DNA of 64,000 bases from Paraburkholderia sp. BL23I1N1 (GCF_003610295.1 NZ_RAPV01000001.1:5642001-5706000), one strand, 5' to 3'; numbered from the stretch's first letter, positions 8,704 to 18,607 are shown. Made by a program: numbers and translations. Notes: generated by a model from the letters alone, not told the origin.

Positions 8704-9990
8704 TCAGCCAGTCTCCGGGCCAAAAAATATAGCGGCCAGTCCCATTCCGAATACGGTAGCGAGAGCGATTCCTACCGTACGAAATCCCAGATGTGCCGAC
8801 GCAGACGACACGATCAACGGTCCAAGCGCGGTGAACAGACGTGCCATATTCCAGGCGAAGCCTTGGCCCGTGGCGCGAACATGGAGCGGAAAAAGCTCAG
8901 TCAGGTACAGCGCGACTATCCCAAATCCCCCCAATCCGAAAAAACCGAATCCAAGCATCGCGACATAAAACGTCCCCAGTGTTTTCGCGCCGCCAAAAAG
9001 TGCAACGCCTGCAATCCAGGCGCCTGCACAAAACACCGCATAGACGGTCCGTCTGGAAATACGCGGTATCAAAGTCACGAGGAGTAGAATCGAAGCGAAT
9101 CCAAGTATCGCGCCGACGTTGGTCGCCATGAAAGCGATGCCCGTCTGCCTCGTGAATTCCGCGTTGCCGGCGGATGGGAAGAACTCTCTCAGCAATGTGG
9201 GAAAGAGGATGGATGCCCCCCAGCTACCGATCATCATTGCCGAGGCAATGAGCGTGCCCACCACGGTTCGACGACGCAACTGACGGCCAAATATCTCGGA
9301 TATCGAGCCCATTCCCGGACCTGCGTGACGCATTGCGACCGCATGCGACTGCTCCCAACTAGCCGATTCCGGTGTGATGAACCGCAGGCCAAGGCTCGCG
9401 ACTGCCGGTACCGCCCCCATGCCAAGCACCCAACGCCATCCAGCACCTGACAGAAGGATCGCAAGCGCGGAGGCGGCAATCAGCCCTACCACATTGGCAA
9501 CTTGCATGACCTGGACAGCCTTCGCCCTGTGTTTTTCCGGCCAGGTCTCCACGACAAGCGCGGCGCCAGCGGCCCATTCCCCCCCGATTCCAAAGCCCGC
9601 CAGCATCTGAAACACGAGGAGTTGATGCCAGTCCCGCGCGAAGGCACCGGCTGCCGTGAATACCGAGTAGATCAGCATCGTGCCGAGCATCACTCGAGCT
9701 CGCCCAATTCGGTCTGCCAAGACGCCAAACAGAATGCCGCCGATGCCCCAGCAAACCAGTTTCGCGCCGACAATGAGCCCCCCCATCTGCAGGACGCTGC
9801 CTTGTGAAGCCCCGAGCAGGTCGTGAAGGGCCGGCACCATGACCATGGTGAAAAGGTAGAGATCCATCGCATCGAACATCCACCCCATATACGCGGACGC
9901 AAGCACAATCCAGGCTGCCTTGCCCACGCCAGAAGCACCGACATTGCTCCCGCGGTCTGTCGACTCGAACGGAGTCGTGTTCGTCTCCAT
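8704..9990 (-). CDS. MFS transporter, aromatic/organic-acid type
   Basis: The 428-residue protein has 12 predicted membrane segments, a first-TM motif GWMFDAMDLYLFT typical of acid:H+ symporters, the loop motif GVLADRIGRARVM, and GIGGEWAAGAALVVE before TM5. A GGAGATGAGCAG precedes the ATG at 9990. It follows the CoxG gene by 149 bp in the same direction, so import of the substrate of that operon is the likely role. The substrate is unknown. Confidence 0.85.
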   Translation of the reverse strand: METNTTPFESTDRGSNVGASGVGKAAWIVLASAYMGWMFDAMDLYLFTMVMVPALHDLLGASQGSVLQMGGLIVGAKLVCWGIGGILFGVLADRIGRARVMLGTMLIYSVFTAAGAFARDWHQLLVFQMLAGFGIGGEWAAGAALVVETWPEKHRAKAVQVMQVANVVGLIAASALAILLSGAGWRWVLGMGAVPAVASLGLRFITPESASWEQSHAVAMRHAGPGMGSISEIFGRQLRRRTVVGTLIASAMMIGSWGASILFPTLLREFFPSAGNAEFTRQTGIAFMATNVGAILGFASILLLVTLIPRISRRTVYAVFCAGAWIAGVALFGGAKTLGTFYVAMLGFGFFGLGGFGIVALYLTELFPLHVRATGQGFAWNMARLFTALGPLIVSSASAHLGFRTVGIALATVFGMGLAAIFFGPETG

Positions 9991-10139
9991 CTGCTCATCT
10001 CCTTCGTTGTACTACTTATACTTATGCAAGCACTCGCCAACACTTCGATGCCATCGTGTGCCGGGCATCGCACGGCTCACTAGAAGCTGCTGCCTTTTGC
10101 CAACCTGACCCAATTGAAAAGAAACAGCAACGCAAGAAA

Positions 10140-10793
10140 CTATGATGAATGCGGCCTGGCCAACCACTGCCTGCACTTCGCAACCACCGTTGCCCACAAC
10201 AAGCCGAGCACGGAAATCTCGTTCGTTGAGTCCGCAGTGTTGTCGCTGCGTGTTGCCGCCACGGGTTCTCTTTCTCCCGTGGATGTTGAAGCGAACGCCT
10301 CCGCGTCGACTAGCGACGCCTCTGTTGCAGCCGGACGATCCGCGAGTTTCTTCAGCAAATTTGCCGTGAATTGACGGACCATTTGTTCCGATACGGCGTT
10401 GATGATTCCAACCCCGCGGCCATACTGCGCCACCTGCCCCGCCATCTGCACAGTGGTGCGGACGTCGATCTGAGTGCCGGCGGCGTCACTGAGTCGCGAT
10501 AGAGAAAACGTGCTCACCGTAGTGGCCGATCCCCGGTTCTTGGTCTCCTGCCATGTCGCTTCGACGGTCGCCGCATACCCGTCTCCCAACGGGGCGTTCA
10601 ATGTGACCGTGCCGGCGAATTCCATCGCGATTGGACCCAGCCTGACGCGAATCATCCCCTTATACGAATCTTTGCCGAGTGTGTCCGTCAGCGTCGCACC
10701 GGGAAAGCAGGACGCGACCAGCGGCACGTCGAGTAGTGCCTTCCAGGTGTTCGCGATAGTCGAGTCGACCGAAAAGCGATTTACGATTTCCAT
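10140..10793 (-). CDS. CoxG-like SRPBCC membrane-anchor protein
   Basis: The 217-residue protein begins with an SRPBCC fold: FSVDSTIANTWKALLDVPLV, ATLTDTLGKDSYKGMIRV and KLGPIA-type strands. A long variable linker and a hydrophobic C-terminal segment (EISVLGLLWATVVAKC) follow. CoxG proteins recruit CO-dehydrogenase-type enzymes to the cytoplasmic membrane. The gene overlaps the upstream fusion gene by 13 bp, indicating translational coupling in the molybdenum-hydroxylase operon. Its presence suggests the hydroxylase is membrane associated and may pass electrons to the respiratory chain. Confidence 0.85.
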   Translation of the reverse strand: MEIVNRFSVDSTIANTWKALLDVPLVASCFPGATLTDTLGKDSYKGMIRVRLGPIAMEFAGTVTLNAPLGDGYAATVEATWQETKNRGSATTVSTFSLSRLSDAAGTQIDVRTTVQMAGQVAQYGRGVGIINAVSEQMVRQFTANLLKKLADRPAATEASLVDAEAFASTSTGEREPVAATRSDNTADSTNEISVLGLLWATVVAKCRQWLARPHSS

Positions 10794-12364
10794 ACTTCCC
10801 CACCTTCATCCGTGTATTTCGCAAACAGGCCTAACAAAACTTCCGCGTACGCATCGGGCGTGTCGACACATGCGAGGTGCGCGGCAGCGCCCAGCGTTCG
10901 CTCCTTCGCGTCCGGGATTCCTTGCGCCAACTTCGCCGATACGGCTCTGGGTATGCTCATGTCGAGTTCGGCGTTCAGCACGAGCGTCGGCACCTCGATG
11001 TCGCGCAAAAGACCGGACACGTCATCCGTGGAAATGGCGCGCAATATTTCCAGGTAATCCGTTGAAGCCACCGCCGCAATCTGCTGGGCAAGCCGTTCCC
11101 GTTTCGCATAGGCGGTGTTCCTGTGGAGGGTCTGCTCCACGTACATGCGTGCAAAGAGATGCATAGGCAGTTTTTTCAACATTCCTTCGGCTGCGGCGAG
11201 CCGCTTTTCCACCGCGGGTCCTGAAACGCCTGCGTAAGCGCTCGACAAGACCATGACAGCAACGCGTCGACCCAACTTCGCGGCAACGCGTACCGCAGTC
11301 AGTCCTCCCATCGAGATACCCACCAGGCCAAAACAATCGAGACCAATGGCCTCCGCCACTGCGACGACGTCGTTGGCGACAGCGTCCGCATTCCACATGC
11401 TTCGCTTCGTCGAGTCGCCATGACCTCGGGCATCTATCGCCACGACTCTATATTTCGCGGTGAGTGCGGGCAGAATGTCGTCCCACAGCGCGCTCGATGT
11501 GCCGAGACTGTGCAGCAAAACGACCGCGGGCCCATTGCCGACGTCAATATAGGCAATGCGTTCGCCGTCGACGGTCAGAAACCGCTTCTCGTGGGACGGC
11601 ACGAACGGCGCTGTCACGTCGAGGCGCGCCGCAATCGATTCCGCCAGAACGTCGGCGGCAAGCGTGGCAAGCTTTGGCGAAGGCAGACCGGGCGACTCGC
11701 GCAGGAAGGTCTTGACTCCGCGTAATGCCTGTGGAGCCCGGCTGTTCATGAAGGCGATGAAATCGTCCAGCGCTTTGTCCAGTTCCCAAGGAGCGACAAT
11801 TTCGCCGATCAGCCCATAGTCCAGAGCGGTCGCCGCGTCGATGGGCTGGCCCGTTAGAACCAGACGCGAAATCGCTTTGACATGGACACGCGCGACGAGA
11901 ACGGACATCAGCAGTGCAGGAGCAAACTGCTTCGCCAGTTCATCAGCCTCGAACTGGCTACGCACGTCGGCGACCGCATGGTCGCTCGCTGCAACGATTG
12001 CGCAACCTATACCCGAAGCGAGCCCTTTGACGAAACAGGCAACAGGTACCCCACTCGAACGGATTGCCTCATAGAGTGCGAGAATGGGCGCCGCACCCCG
12101 TGCCTTGATTGCGGGGCGTGGATCTTCCGTTGGGGAAAGCGCCGGCGGTGGCGATGCGGCCCGCCCTGCGCAGAAGTTCTCGCCCTCCCCGGACAAAACG
12201 ATGGCCACGGTGCTCTCGGGCGGATAGCCGATCACCTGCGTGAGCGCTCGCATCATCGAGTCATCCAACTCGTTCTTGCCGTCAGCGCTGTTCAGGGCGA
12301 TATGCAGAACATTACCCTTCATCTTCAGCAGAAGATTTTCATGCATGCCGAACTCCTCGTTCAT
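10781..12364 (-). CDS. Fused crotonase (enoyl-CoA hydratase-like) and alpha/beta-hydrolase
   Basis: This single 527-residue frame holds two enzymes. Residues 1-255 are a crotonase: oxyanion-hole segment GENFCAGRAA near 61-70 and GLASGIGCAIVAASDHA near 114-130. Residues 260-527 are an alpha/beta hydrolase like 3-oxoadipate enol-lactonase: VVLLHSLGTSSALW, nucleophile elbow GISMGG with Ser351, Asp468 and His496. I see no stop or frame change at the junction. It overlaps the CoA-transferase gene by ATGA and CoxG by 13 bp. The likely role is hydration of an unsaturated CoA ester followed by hydrolysis of a lactone or CoA ester; this is inference. Confidence 0.85.
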   Translation of the reverse strand: MNEEFGMHENLLLKMKGNVLHIALNSADGKNELDDSMMRALTQVIGYPPESTVAIVLSGEGENFCAGRAASPPPALSPTEDPRPAIKARGAAPILALYEAIRSSGVPVACFVKGLASGIGCAIVAASDHAVADVRSQFEADELAKQFAPALLMSVLVARVHVKAISRLVLTGQPIDAATALDYGLIGEIVAPWELDKALDDFIAFMNSRAPQALRGVKTFLRESPGLPSPKLATLAADVLAESIAARLDVTAPFVPSHEKRFLTVDGERIAYIDVGNGPAVVLLHSLGTSSALWDDILPALTAKYRVVAIDARGHGDSTKRSMWNADAVANDVVAVAEAIGLDCFGLVGISMGGLTAVRVAAKLGRRVAVMVLSSAYAGVSGPAVEKRLAAAEGMLKKLPMHLFARMYVEQTLHRNTAYAKRERLAQQIAAVASTDYLEILRAISTDDVSGLLRDIEVPTLVLNAELDMSIPRAVSAKLAQGIPDAKERTLGAAAHLACVDTPDAYAEVLLGLFAKYTDEGGEVWKS

Positions 12365-13608
12365 CGCGATTTCACGCCGGGTGATGGCATGCCTGGTACA
12401 AACTGCCGAACAACCCCCTGATTCTGAAGTGTCCTCAGTGCGTCGGCATCGAGGCCGACGTACTCCCCGAGCACGACGTTCGTGTGCTCCCCCAGATGGG
12501 GTGGGTAACTCGCTTCGGCATGCCCCGGGTCATCAAACTTGATTGGATTGCCGGGCACGCGCACATGAGATCCTGCTCGACTGCGAAGCTCGACGACCAT
12601 GTCTCGATGCGCGACCTGAGAGGCATTCAGTGCTTTATCAACTGTCTTGACCAGAGCGGCCGGAATCGAAGCCGCATTCAGCGAATCGAGCCAACTCTGC
12701 GCCGGTTCGTCACGGAAGCGCGCCTCCAGTATTTCCCATAGCGCCACCTTGTTCACGAGCCGTGTGGCCGAATCCTTGAATCGCGGGTCGTGTACGAGGT
12801 GTGGCAAACCGACGGCCTTGCACAGGTCCGCCCACATGCGTTCCGTGTTGGCGGTCACGACCAGTGAAACACCGTCGCCACATTCGAACGCGCGGTAGGT
12901 CGGTATCGAATCGTGGCCTCGTCCCTGCGGTTCCGGCACTTCGCCCGACAGCAGGTAATAGGCACCTTGATAACAAAGCATCGCGATTTGTGCGTCGAGC
13001 ATCGACACATCGACGAACCGTCCTTCGCCGGAAGTTTGGCGCTCGACCAGCGCAGCAAGAATGCCCATCGCGCCATACATGCCGGCCGCCAGATCGCCAA
13101 TCGGAATGCCGGCGCGAACGGGCGCCCTGCCGGACTCCCCGGTCAGACTCATACCCCCCGACATCGCCTGCACGATCATGTCGTAAGCGGGTAGATCCCT
13201 GTCCGGGCCCGTCTGTCCGAACCCGCTGATACTGCAATAGACGAGCCGCGGATTGCGCGCGCGAAGCTCCGCGTCACCAAGTCCGAGCCGCTCCATCACA
13301 CCCGGGCGATTGTTTTCTACAAGGACATCGAAATGCGTGGCCAACTCCCGAACGAGTTCGGCTCCCTTCTCCGTCTTGAGGTCAATGACAACACTCTTCT
13401 TGTTGCGATTGACCGCGAGATAGTAGGCGCTGTCCCCCTCGACGAAATGGGGGGGCACGCCCCGCGCGAGTTCGCCCCCCGGCGGCTCGATTTTGACGAT
13501 CTCAGCGCCGAGGTCACCGAGGATTTGCGTTCCGAAGGGGCCCGACAGGAACTGCGTGAGGTCTAGAACCCTCACACCGCTCAGCGGACCAGTTTTTCCA
13601 GAGTCCAT
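12361..13608 (-). CDS. CaiB/BaiF-family (type III) CoA-transferase
   Basis: Starting at ATG 13608 (a TTG at 13623 is also in frame), this 415-residue protein shows the family opening LSGVRVLDLTQFLSGPF, the CoA-binding NRNKKSVVIDLK, and the catalytic Asp172 in GIPIGDLAAGMYGA. Type III enzymes move CoA between acids through a mixed anhydride with that Asp. It is coupled by ATGA to the downstream crotonase-hydrolase fusion. In this operon it probably activates the substrate acid so that the molybdenum hydroxylase can act on a CoA ester, much as benzoyl- or furoyl-CoA pathways do. Confidence 0.9.
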   Translation of the reverse strand: MDSGKTGPLSGVRVLDLTQFLSGPFGTQILGDLGAEIVKIEPPGGELARGVPPHFVEGDSAYYLAVNRNKKSVVIDLKTEKGAELVRELATHFDVLVENNRPGVMERLGLGDAELRARNPRLVYCSISGFGQTGPDRDLPAYDMIVQAMSGGMSLTGESGRAPVRAGIPIGDLAAGMYGAMGILAALVERQTSGEGRFVDVSMLDAQIAMLCYQGAYYLLSGEVPEPQGRGHDSIPTYRAFECGDGVSLVVTANTERMWADLCKAVGLPHLVHDPRFKDSATRLVNKVALWEILEARFRDEPAQSWLDSLNAASIPAALVKTVDKALNASQVAHRDMVVELRSRAGSHVRVPGNPIKFDDPGHAEASYPPHLGEHTNVVLGEYVGLDADALRTLQNQGVVRQFVPGMPSPGVKSR

Positions 13609-13632
13609 ATCGTTATCCAGCAAGTTCTTCGT

Positions 13633-16557
13633 TCAAGGTGTGTCGAGGGCGACGTCGCTGTACGCGCCGGCGGCATGCAGACTATCAAAGATCATTTCAG
13701 GCAGCACGGGTGTTTCGTCAAAACGAATTGACCATCGGCTCAGCGCATCCTCAATGGCACTGACGATCGCCGCGGATGCAGGAATCGTCCCGCCTTCCCC
13801 GGCCCCTTTGACGCCGAGAGGGTTGTTCGGCGAGGGGGAAACAAGATGCGCCATCTCTATGTGGGATGGCATGTCGAGTGCGGTAGGCAGCAGAAACTCG
13901 GCAAAATTCGTCGCAAGCGGCTGGGCATTCTCGTCGTAGCCGTGGCGCTCGAGCAGCGTATTTCCGATCCCATGGGAAATAGCGCCAATCACTTGCCCCT
14001 CGACGAGCATCGGATTGATCACGGTCCCGCAATCGTGTGCAACGCCATAGCGCAAGACCTTTACGTAGCCAGTCCCGATATCCACCTCGACTTCCGCGAA
14101 CGCCGTCCCGTTGGCGTAGACGCTGGCTTTCGGGGAGAAATAATGCGTGACGGTCATGCCCGCATCCAGCCCGTCAGGTAGCGTGAACCCGGGAATCCCA
14201 TAAGACATTCGAGCGATTTGCCCAAGCGGCAACGCCTTTTCCGGCTGGCCTCGCACGCGTGCGGTGCCACGTGCGATCTCGATCTGATCCAGCGGAACAC
14301 GAAGGGCGTGTGCGGCGAGCCCCCTGATTTTTCCAGCGAGCTTGCCGCATGCGATGTGAATGGCATTTCCGGCGTTGACGGTGATCCGGCTCGCGAATGT
14401 CCCGATGCCCATTGCGAGCTTGCTCGTATCGCCGACGACTACCGTAATGGCATCCATCTCGACGCCGAGCTGATCGGCAGCGATCTGGGCAAAGATGGTT
14501 TTCATTCCTTGTCCTTGCGCACCGGCACCACCGACGTCCAGGTGTATGCGTCCGTCGTTTTGCAACGTGACTTCCGCCCCTTCATAAGGGCCGAGGCCGC
14601 AACCCTCGACATAGTTGGCAAAGCCAATCCCGAGATACCGTTGCTGCGCGTGCGCGTCCTCCTGACGGGCGCGAAACGCATCCAGATCGGCAAGCTCGAC
14701 CGCCTTTTCCTGAGTCTCCGGATAGTCGCCGGAGTCATACACCATCGGCGCACCGTCGCGGAATATCAGGCCAGTTTTGTACGGCATCTGGTCCGGCTGC
14801 ACGAAATTGCGGCGTCGAATTTCCAGACGGGCGAGGCCGAGCTGGTCGGCTGCCGCATCGAGCATCCGCTCCATCGCGAATACCGCTTTGGGCCGCCCCG
14901 CGCCACGCACCGGCGTGGTGGGCACCATGTTCGTGCACGCCACTTTCAGCTTCACGTCGAATGCCGGGACGACGTACGGACCCAGCGACGAGGTCACCGC
15001 GATAATCGGCACGACAATACCCCAAGGCACGTACGCACCGTTATCGTGGACCACGGAGCCGCGCACGCCGAGGATCTTTCCGTCCTTGTCGAGCGCCATC
15101 TCGAGATTCCACAATTGATCACGCTCCTGCGTAATGCACAGGAAGTGCTCGCGCCGATCTTCGGTCCACTTGACCGGCACACCCAGCTTGAGTGCTGCCG
15201 AGGCCACGACCAACTCTTCCGGATAAACGATACCCTTGGGACCGAAAGCCCCTCCGACGTCCGGCATGATGACCCGGATCTTCGCTTCGTCGTAGCCGAG
15301 CGCTTGCGCGAGAAGACGTCTCTCGAGGTGCGGCGCCTGGCCTGAATTCCAGACGGTCAGATCACCGGTACCGGCATCTAGCCGCGCGAGGGTCGCGCGG
15401 CACTCCATCGGGTGCGCAGTTCCGCGATGATGGGATATCTCGCGCTTGACCACGTGCGCGGCGCGCGCGAAGGCCGAGTCGACTTCGCCGAAAGCAAACG
15501 GCATGTCGAGGAGGAGGTTTGTGGGAACGTCGCTGTGAGCCCATGGCGCATTCGGGTCGTATATCTTCCTGATGTCGCTGGCGACCGGCAGTACCTCGTA
15601 ATCGATCTGCACCAGGTTAGCGGCGTCTTCGGCGATGTACCGGCTTTCCGCAATGACAACGGCAATCGCCTCGCCGACGTAGCACACCTCGTCCGCGGCC
15701 AACGGCGACCACATGCGCGGCTCATTCAGCATGTGCGTTGGTGCCAAGACCGGAATTGGCCGCCGATGTGCTTCATCCAGGTCAGCGAATGTCCAGACAT
15801 GGTGTACGCCCGGTACGGCCTTTGCTGCTTCCGCATCGATGTGCTTGATGCGGGCGTGCGCGTGAGACGATCGCACGAAACAGCAATGCAATGTTCCGGG
15901 AAGGTGGATATCGTCGACGAATTGCCCCTCGCCTTTGAGCAGCGTGGGGTCTTCGGTGCGCTTGACGGGTTTGCCGACATATCGCGCACCCACGGTCGAA
16001 TCCGAGGGGGGATCGCTGTCTTTTGAGTGTGCGGTAACCAGTCCGAAAACGGGATCGGGCTCGCCGCGCATTCGGGCGGCCGCGAGTAGCGCCGCTTCGA
16101 CTATGGCCTGGTAGCCCGTGCAGCGGCAGATGTTCCCGCTGATCGCATCGCGAACTTCGGCCTCGGACGGGTCGGGGTTGGCTAGCAGAAACTCCGTTAG
16201 CGTAGTCAACATGCCTGGGGTGCAGTATCCGCACTGCAATGCATGGCGATCCTGAAACGCCTGCTGCAGGATGCCGAGCGAGCCGTCGGTATTCGCCAGC
16301 CCCTCTACAGTTGTGACCGTCCGCCCGTCGACCTGACCACAAAGCTGAAGGCAGGAGCGCATGGAACGTCCATCCACCAGTACCGTGCATGCCCCGCAAA
16401 CACCATGCTCGCAGCCGTAATGCGTCCCTGTCTTGCCAAGCTGGTGACGAAGAAAATCGCCGAGCGTCGCTCTGGGGTCGATGTCGCAGGTCATTGCCTG
16501 TCCGTTCAGTTCGAAGGCAATCCTTCTCTGTTCTACGAACTCGATTCTCTGATCCAT
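13633..16557 (-). CDS. Fused 2Fe-2S / molybdopterin subunit of a xanthine-dehydrogenase-family hydroxylase
   Basis: The 974-residue frame joins two subunits that are usually separate. Residues 1-165 are the small subunit: Cys49, 54, 57 and 69 bind the plant-type 2Fe-2S cluster, and Cys109, 112, 144 and 146 (CGYC, CRC) the second. From about 190 (VGKPVKRTEDPTLLKGEGQF) to the end is the molybdenum subunit, with GGAFGPKG and the active-site Glu921 in GVKGAGEGG. The AYRCSFR motif of true CO dehydrogenase is absent; the equivalent site reads VRGAGRPKAV, so CO is not the likely substrate. With the FAD subunit 7 bp upstream it should hydroxylate a (hetero)aromatic or acyl-CoA compound. Confidence 0.9.
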   Translation of the reverse strand: MDQRIEFVEQRRIAFELNGQAMTCDIDPRATLGDFLRHQLGKTGTHYGCEHGVCGACTVLVDGRSMRSCLQLCGQVDGRTVTTVEGLANTDGSLGILQQAFQDRHALQCGYCTPGMLTTLTEFLLANPDPSEAEVRDAISGNICRCTGYQAIVEAALLAAARMRGEPDPVFGLVTAHSKDSDPPSDSTVGARYVGKPVKRTEDPTLLKGEGQFVDDIHLPGTLHCCFVRSSHAHARIKHIDAEAAKAVPGVHHVWTFADLDEAHRRPIPVLAPTHMLNEPRMWSPLAADEVCYVGEAIAVVIAESRYIAEDAANLVQIDYEVLPVASDIRKIYDPNAPWAHSDVPTNLLLDMPFAFGEVDSAFARAAHVVKREISHHRGTAHPMECRATLARLDAGTGDLTVWNSGQAPHLERRLLAQALGYDEAKIRVIMPDVGGAFGPKGIVYPEELVVASAALKLGVPVKWTEDRREHFLCITQERDQLWNLEMALDKDGKILGVRGSVVHDNGAYVPWGIVVPIIAVTSSLGPYVVPAFDVKLKVACTNMVPTTPVRGAGRPKAVFAMERMLDAAADQLGLARLEIRRRNFVQPDQMPYKTGLIFRDGAPMVYDSGDYPETQEKAVELADLDAFRARQEDAHAQQRYLGIGFANYVEGCGLGPYEGAEVTLQNDGRIHLDVGGAGAQGQGMKTIFAQIAADQLGVEMDAITVVVGDTSKLAMGIGTFASRITVNAGNAIHIACGKLAGKIRGLAAHALRVPLDQIEIARGTARVRGQPEKALPLGQIARMSYGIPGFTLPDGLDAGMTVTHYFSPKASVYANGTAFAEVEVDIGTGYVKVLRYGVAHDCGTVINPMLVEGQVIGAISHGIGNTLLERHGYDENAQPLATNFAEFLLPTALDMPSHIEMAHLVSPSPNNPLGVKGAGEGGTIPASAAIVSAIEDALSRWSIRFDETPVLPEMIFDSLHAAGAYSDVALDTP

Positions 16558-16564
16558 GATGACC

Positions 16565-17431
16565 TCAGCTTGCGTTCAAGGCGCGAGCGAACGCGCGCCC
16601 AAGCGCACGCTCGGTCACGGTCCACGCGAGACGTTTCCGATATGCGGCACTGGCGCTCGTGTCGCTAAGGGCGTCAATCCAGCTTGCTCTGCTGGCTGCT
16701 GCCTTTGCCAGACCGGCGCTGGGCTGCTGTCCCTGGAGGATGTCGTCGAGCTGCAGACGACAAGGTTTGCTGCCCATCCCGCACAGGACTGCATCAGCGC
16801 GCGTGATTGTGTGATTTACGTCGACCGACACCATGGCCGCGGCGCCGACGATTGCGAAGTCCCCATGTCTGCGCGCGAATTCCTCGAACGCATATCCGTG
16901 TGGCTGATTCCAGATACGAAGGCGAATTTGCGTCACCATTTCGTCCGGCTCGATCGAAGTAGTCATGAAGCCGCGCGCGAATTCTTGAAATGGGATGCGC
17001 CGCACTCCACCGGGTCCCACGGCGACGATGGTCGCATTGAAGATTTCGGCAAGAGCGGGCTGCTCCGAGGCCGGATCGAGATTGCAAACGCTTCCGACAA
17101 AAGTGCCTCGATTGCGCGTCTGAATATGGCCGACCAATCGATAGGCCTCCACCATCAGCGGTGCGTATTGTTGAATCAAAGGAGATTGCTCGATATCCCG
17201 CTGGCGAACCAATGCGCCGACGCAGACCTCGTCGCCTTCCAACGTTATCCCGTCGAGGCCAGGTATCGCGTTCACGTCGACCAGGTGGTCCACATACGCG
17301 TAGCGCATGGCCAACATCGGCATCAGCGTCTGTCCGCCAGCGACGATGCGTGCGTTGTTCAGCGTGGAGAGTAGCTCAACGGCACGCGCCACGCTTTCCG
17401 GACGGTGCCAGGTAAAGGGTGCTGACTTCAT
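16565..17431 (-). CDS. FAD subunit of molybdenum hydroxylase (CoxM-like)
   Basis: This 288-residue protein matches the medium subunit of CO-dehydrogenase/xanthine-dehydrogenase enzymes. The FAD-binding segments are IVAGGQTLMPMLAMR (residues 29-43) and TFVGSVCNLDPASEQP (near 113). The C-terminal domain follows (DAVLCGMGSKPCRL). It passes electrons from the 2Fe-2S clusters to an external acceptor. It lies 3 bp after the thiolase and 7 bp before the fused large subunit, so the three are one transcript. Confidence 0.9.
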   Translation of the reverse strand: MKSAPFTWHRPESVARAVELLSTLNNARIVAGGQTLMPMLAMRYAYVDHLVDVNAIPGLDGITLEGDEVCVGALVRQRDIEQSPLIQQYAPLMVEAYRLVGHIQTRNRGTFVGSVCNLDPASEQPALAEIFNATIVAVGPGGVRRIPFQEFARGFMTTSIEPDEMVTQIRLRIWNQPHGYAFEEFARRHGDFAIVGAAAMVSVDVNHTITRADAVLCGMGSKPCRLQLDDILQGQQPSAGLAKAAASRASWIDALSDTSASAAYRKRLAWTVTERALGRAFARALNAS

Positions 17432-17434
17432 TTC

Positions 17435-18607
17435 TCACCTTCCAAGAATGTGTATCGCGCACGCACCGTGATCGAAGCCGTAGGCACCTCCACCGGTGAT
17501 GTGCGCCAGCCCGATTCGTGGACCGCGTGGCTTGTCTTGCGCGACCTGCCGCGCGCCGCAGCGACCCTGCAGCTGGCGTGTTATTTCGACGATCTGCGCG
17601 ATCCCTGACGCTCCAAGCGGATGGCCCCTGCAGAGCAGACCGCCGGACGGGTTGAACGGGATCCGTCCGTTCAGCGCCGTTTGACCGTCTCTGATCAAAC
17701 CCGCCCCGTCTCCGTGGGCGGCAAAACCCAGTGCTTCGTAGTACAGCAATTCGGCGATGGTGAAGGCGTCGTGACACTCGACGAGATCGATGTCGGAAGG
17801 GCCGATACCGCAGGATTCGTAGGTTTCGCTCGCGCAACGCATCGTGACTTCGGGAGTCGTCATATCCCTCCCTCCCTGCATATAACGGCCCGACGTCAGA
17901 TGGGACGCAAGAATCTTCACGGCGCCTTGCCGATTCGCAATGGGAAGGTCGGAGGCTGCGAGCACCACCGCGGCTGCGCCGTCGCCGAGCGGGCAGCACT
18001 GATGCAAAGTCAGCGGCGAGGCCACCTGCCGGCTGCTGAGCACTTCATCCACTGAGATGGTGCTGCGGATCTGTGCGTAGGGGTTGAGCGCTCCGTTCGC
18101 CCTGGCCTTGACAGCGATCTGCGCGAGATCGCGGGCTGATAAATCGAATTCATGCATGTAGCGCTGTGCGCGCATTGCATACAGCGCCGGCATCGTCAAT
18201 CCGTTCGCCGCCTCGACATCCTCATCGCCCAGGTCAAGTGGCCCGCCTCCGAGACGAGTCAATTGCTCTGCTCCAACCACGACTGCACAATCCACCGCAC
18301 CTGCGGCAATCGCGAGGTAGGCGTGCCGAAATGCGCTCGCTGACGACGAGCAGGCGTTTTCGAAATTCGCCGCTTCGATGCCGGTCAGCCCCGTCTCCCG
18401 TGCGATGCGTTGGGCAGCCAACGGACCACCGGATACCGTACCGCAATAGACAGCGCCGATGCCTCGTCGATCGATTCCGGCTTCATCAAGTGCCTCGATG
18501 ACCACTGGCGCGGCGAGTTGGGAAAGACTCACTTCCGGGAAACGTCCAAAACGAATCATGCCTGTGCCAACGACGCTCACACTCCTCAAACCGCTCGTCA
18601 CGCTCAT
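17435..18607 (-). CDS. Thiolase-family protein (SCP2-type)
   Basis: The 390-residue protein has the nucleophilic Cys86 in NFENACSSSASAF, an ECHDAFTIAELL segment supplying the active-site His, and GGLLCRGHPLGASG near the C-terminus. The SCP2-like ending GGGAYGFDHGACAIHI is present. Such thiolases cleave or condense 3-oxoacyl-CoA esters and often need a DUF35 partner, which is encoded directly upstream with an ATGA overlap. Within this operon it probably carries out the last thiolytic step. Confidence 0.9.
   Translation of the reverse strand: MSVTSGLRSVSVVGTGMIRFGRFPEVSLSQLAAPVVIEALDEAGIDRRGIGAVYCGTVSGGPLAAQRIARETGLTGIEAANFENACSSSASAFRHAYLAIAAGAVDCAVVVGAEQLTRLGGGPLDLGDEDVEAANGLTMPALYAMRAQRYMHEFDLSARDLAQIAVKARANGALNPYAQIRSTISVDEVLSSRQVASPLTLHQCCPLGDGAAAVVLAASDLPIANRQGAVKILASHLTSGRYMQGGRDMTTPEVTMRCASETYESCGIGPSDIDLVECHDAFTIAELLYYEALGFAAHGDGAGLIRDGQTALNGRIPFNPSGGLLCRGHPLGASGIAQIVEITRQLQGRCGARQVAQDKPRGPRIGLAHITGGGAYGFDHGACAIHILGR

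Noticed and set aside
13633..17431. Carbon monoxide dehydrogenase (CoxLMS)
   Set aside because: The CoxL active-site motif AYRCSFR is absent and CoA-linked genes surround the enzyme, so CO oxidation is not supported.
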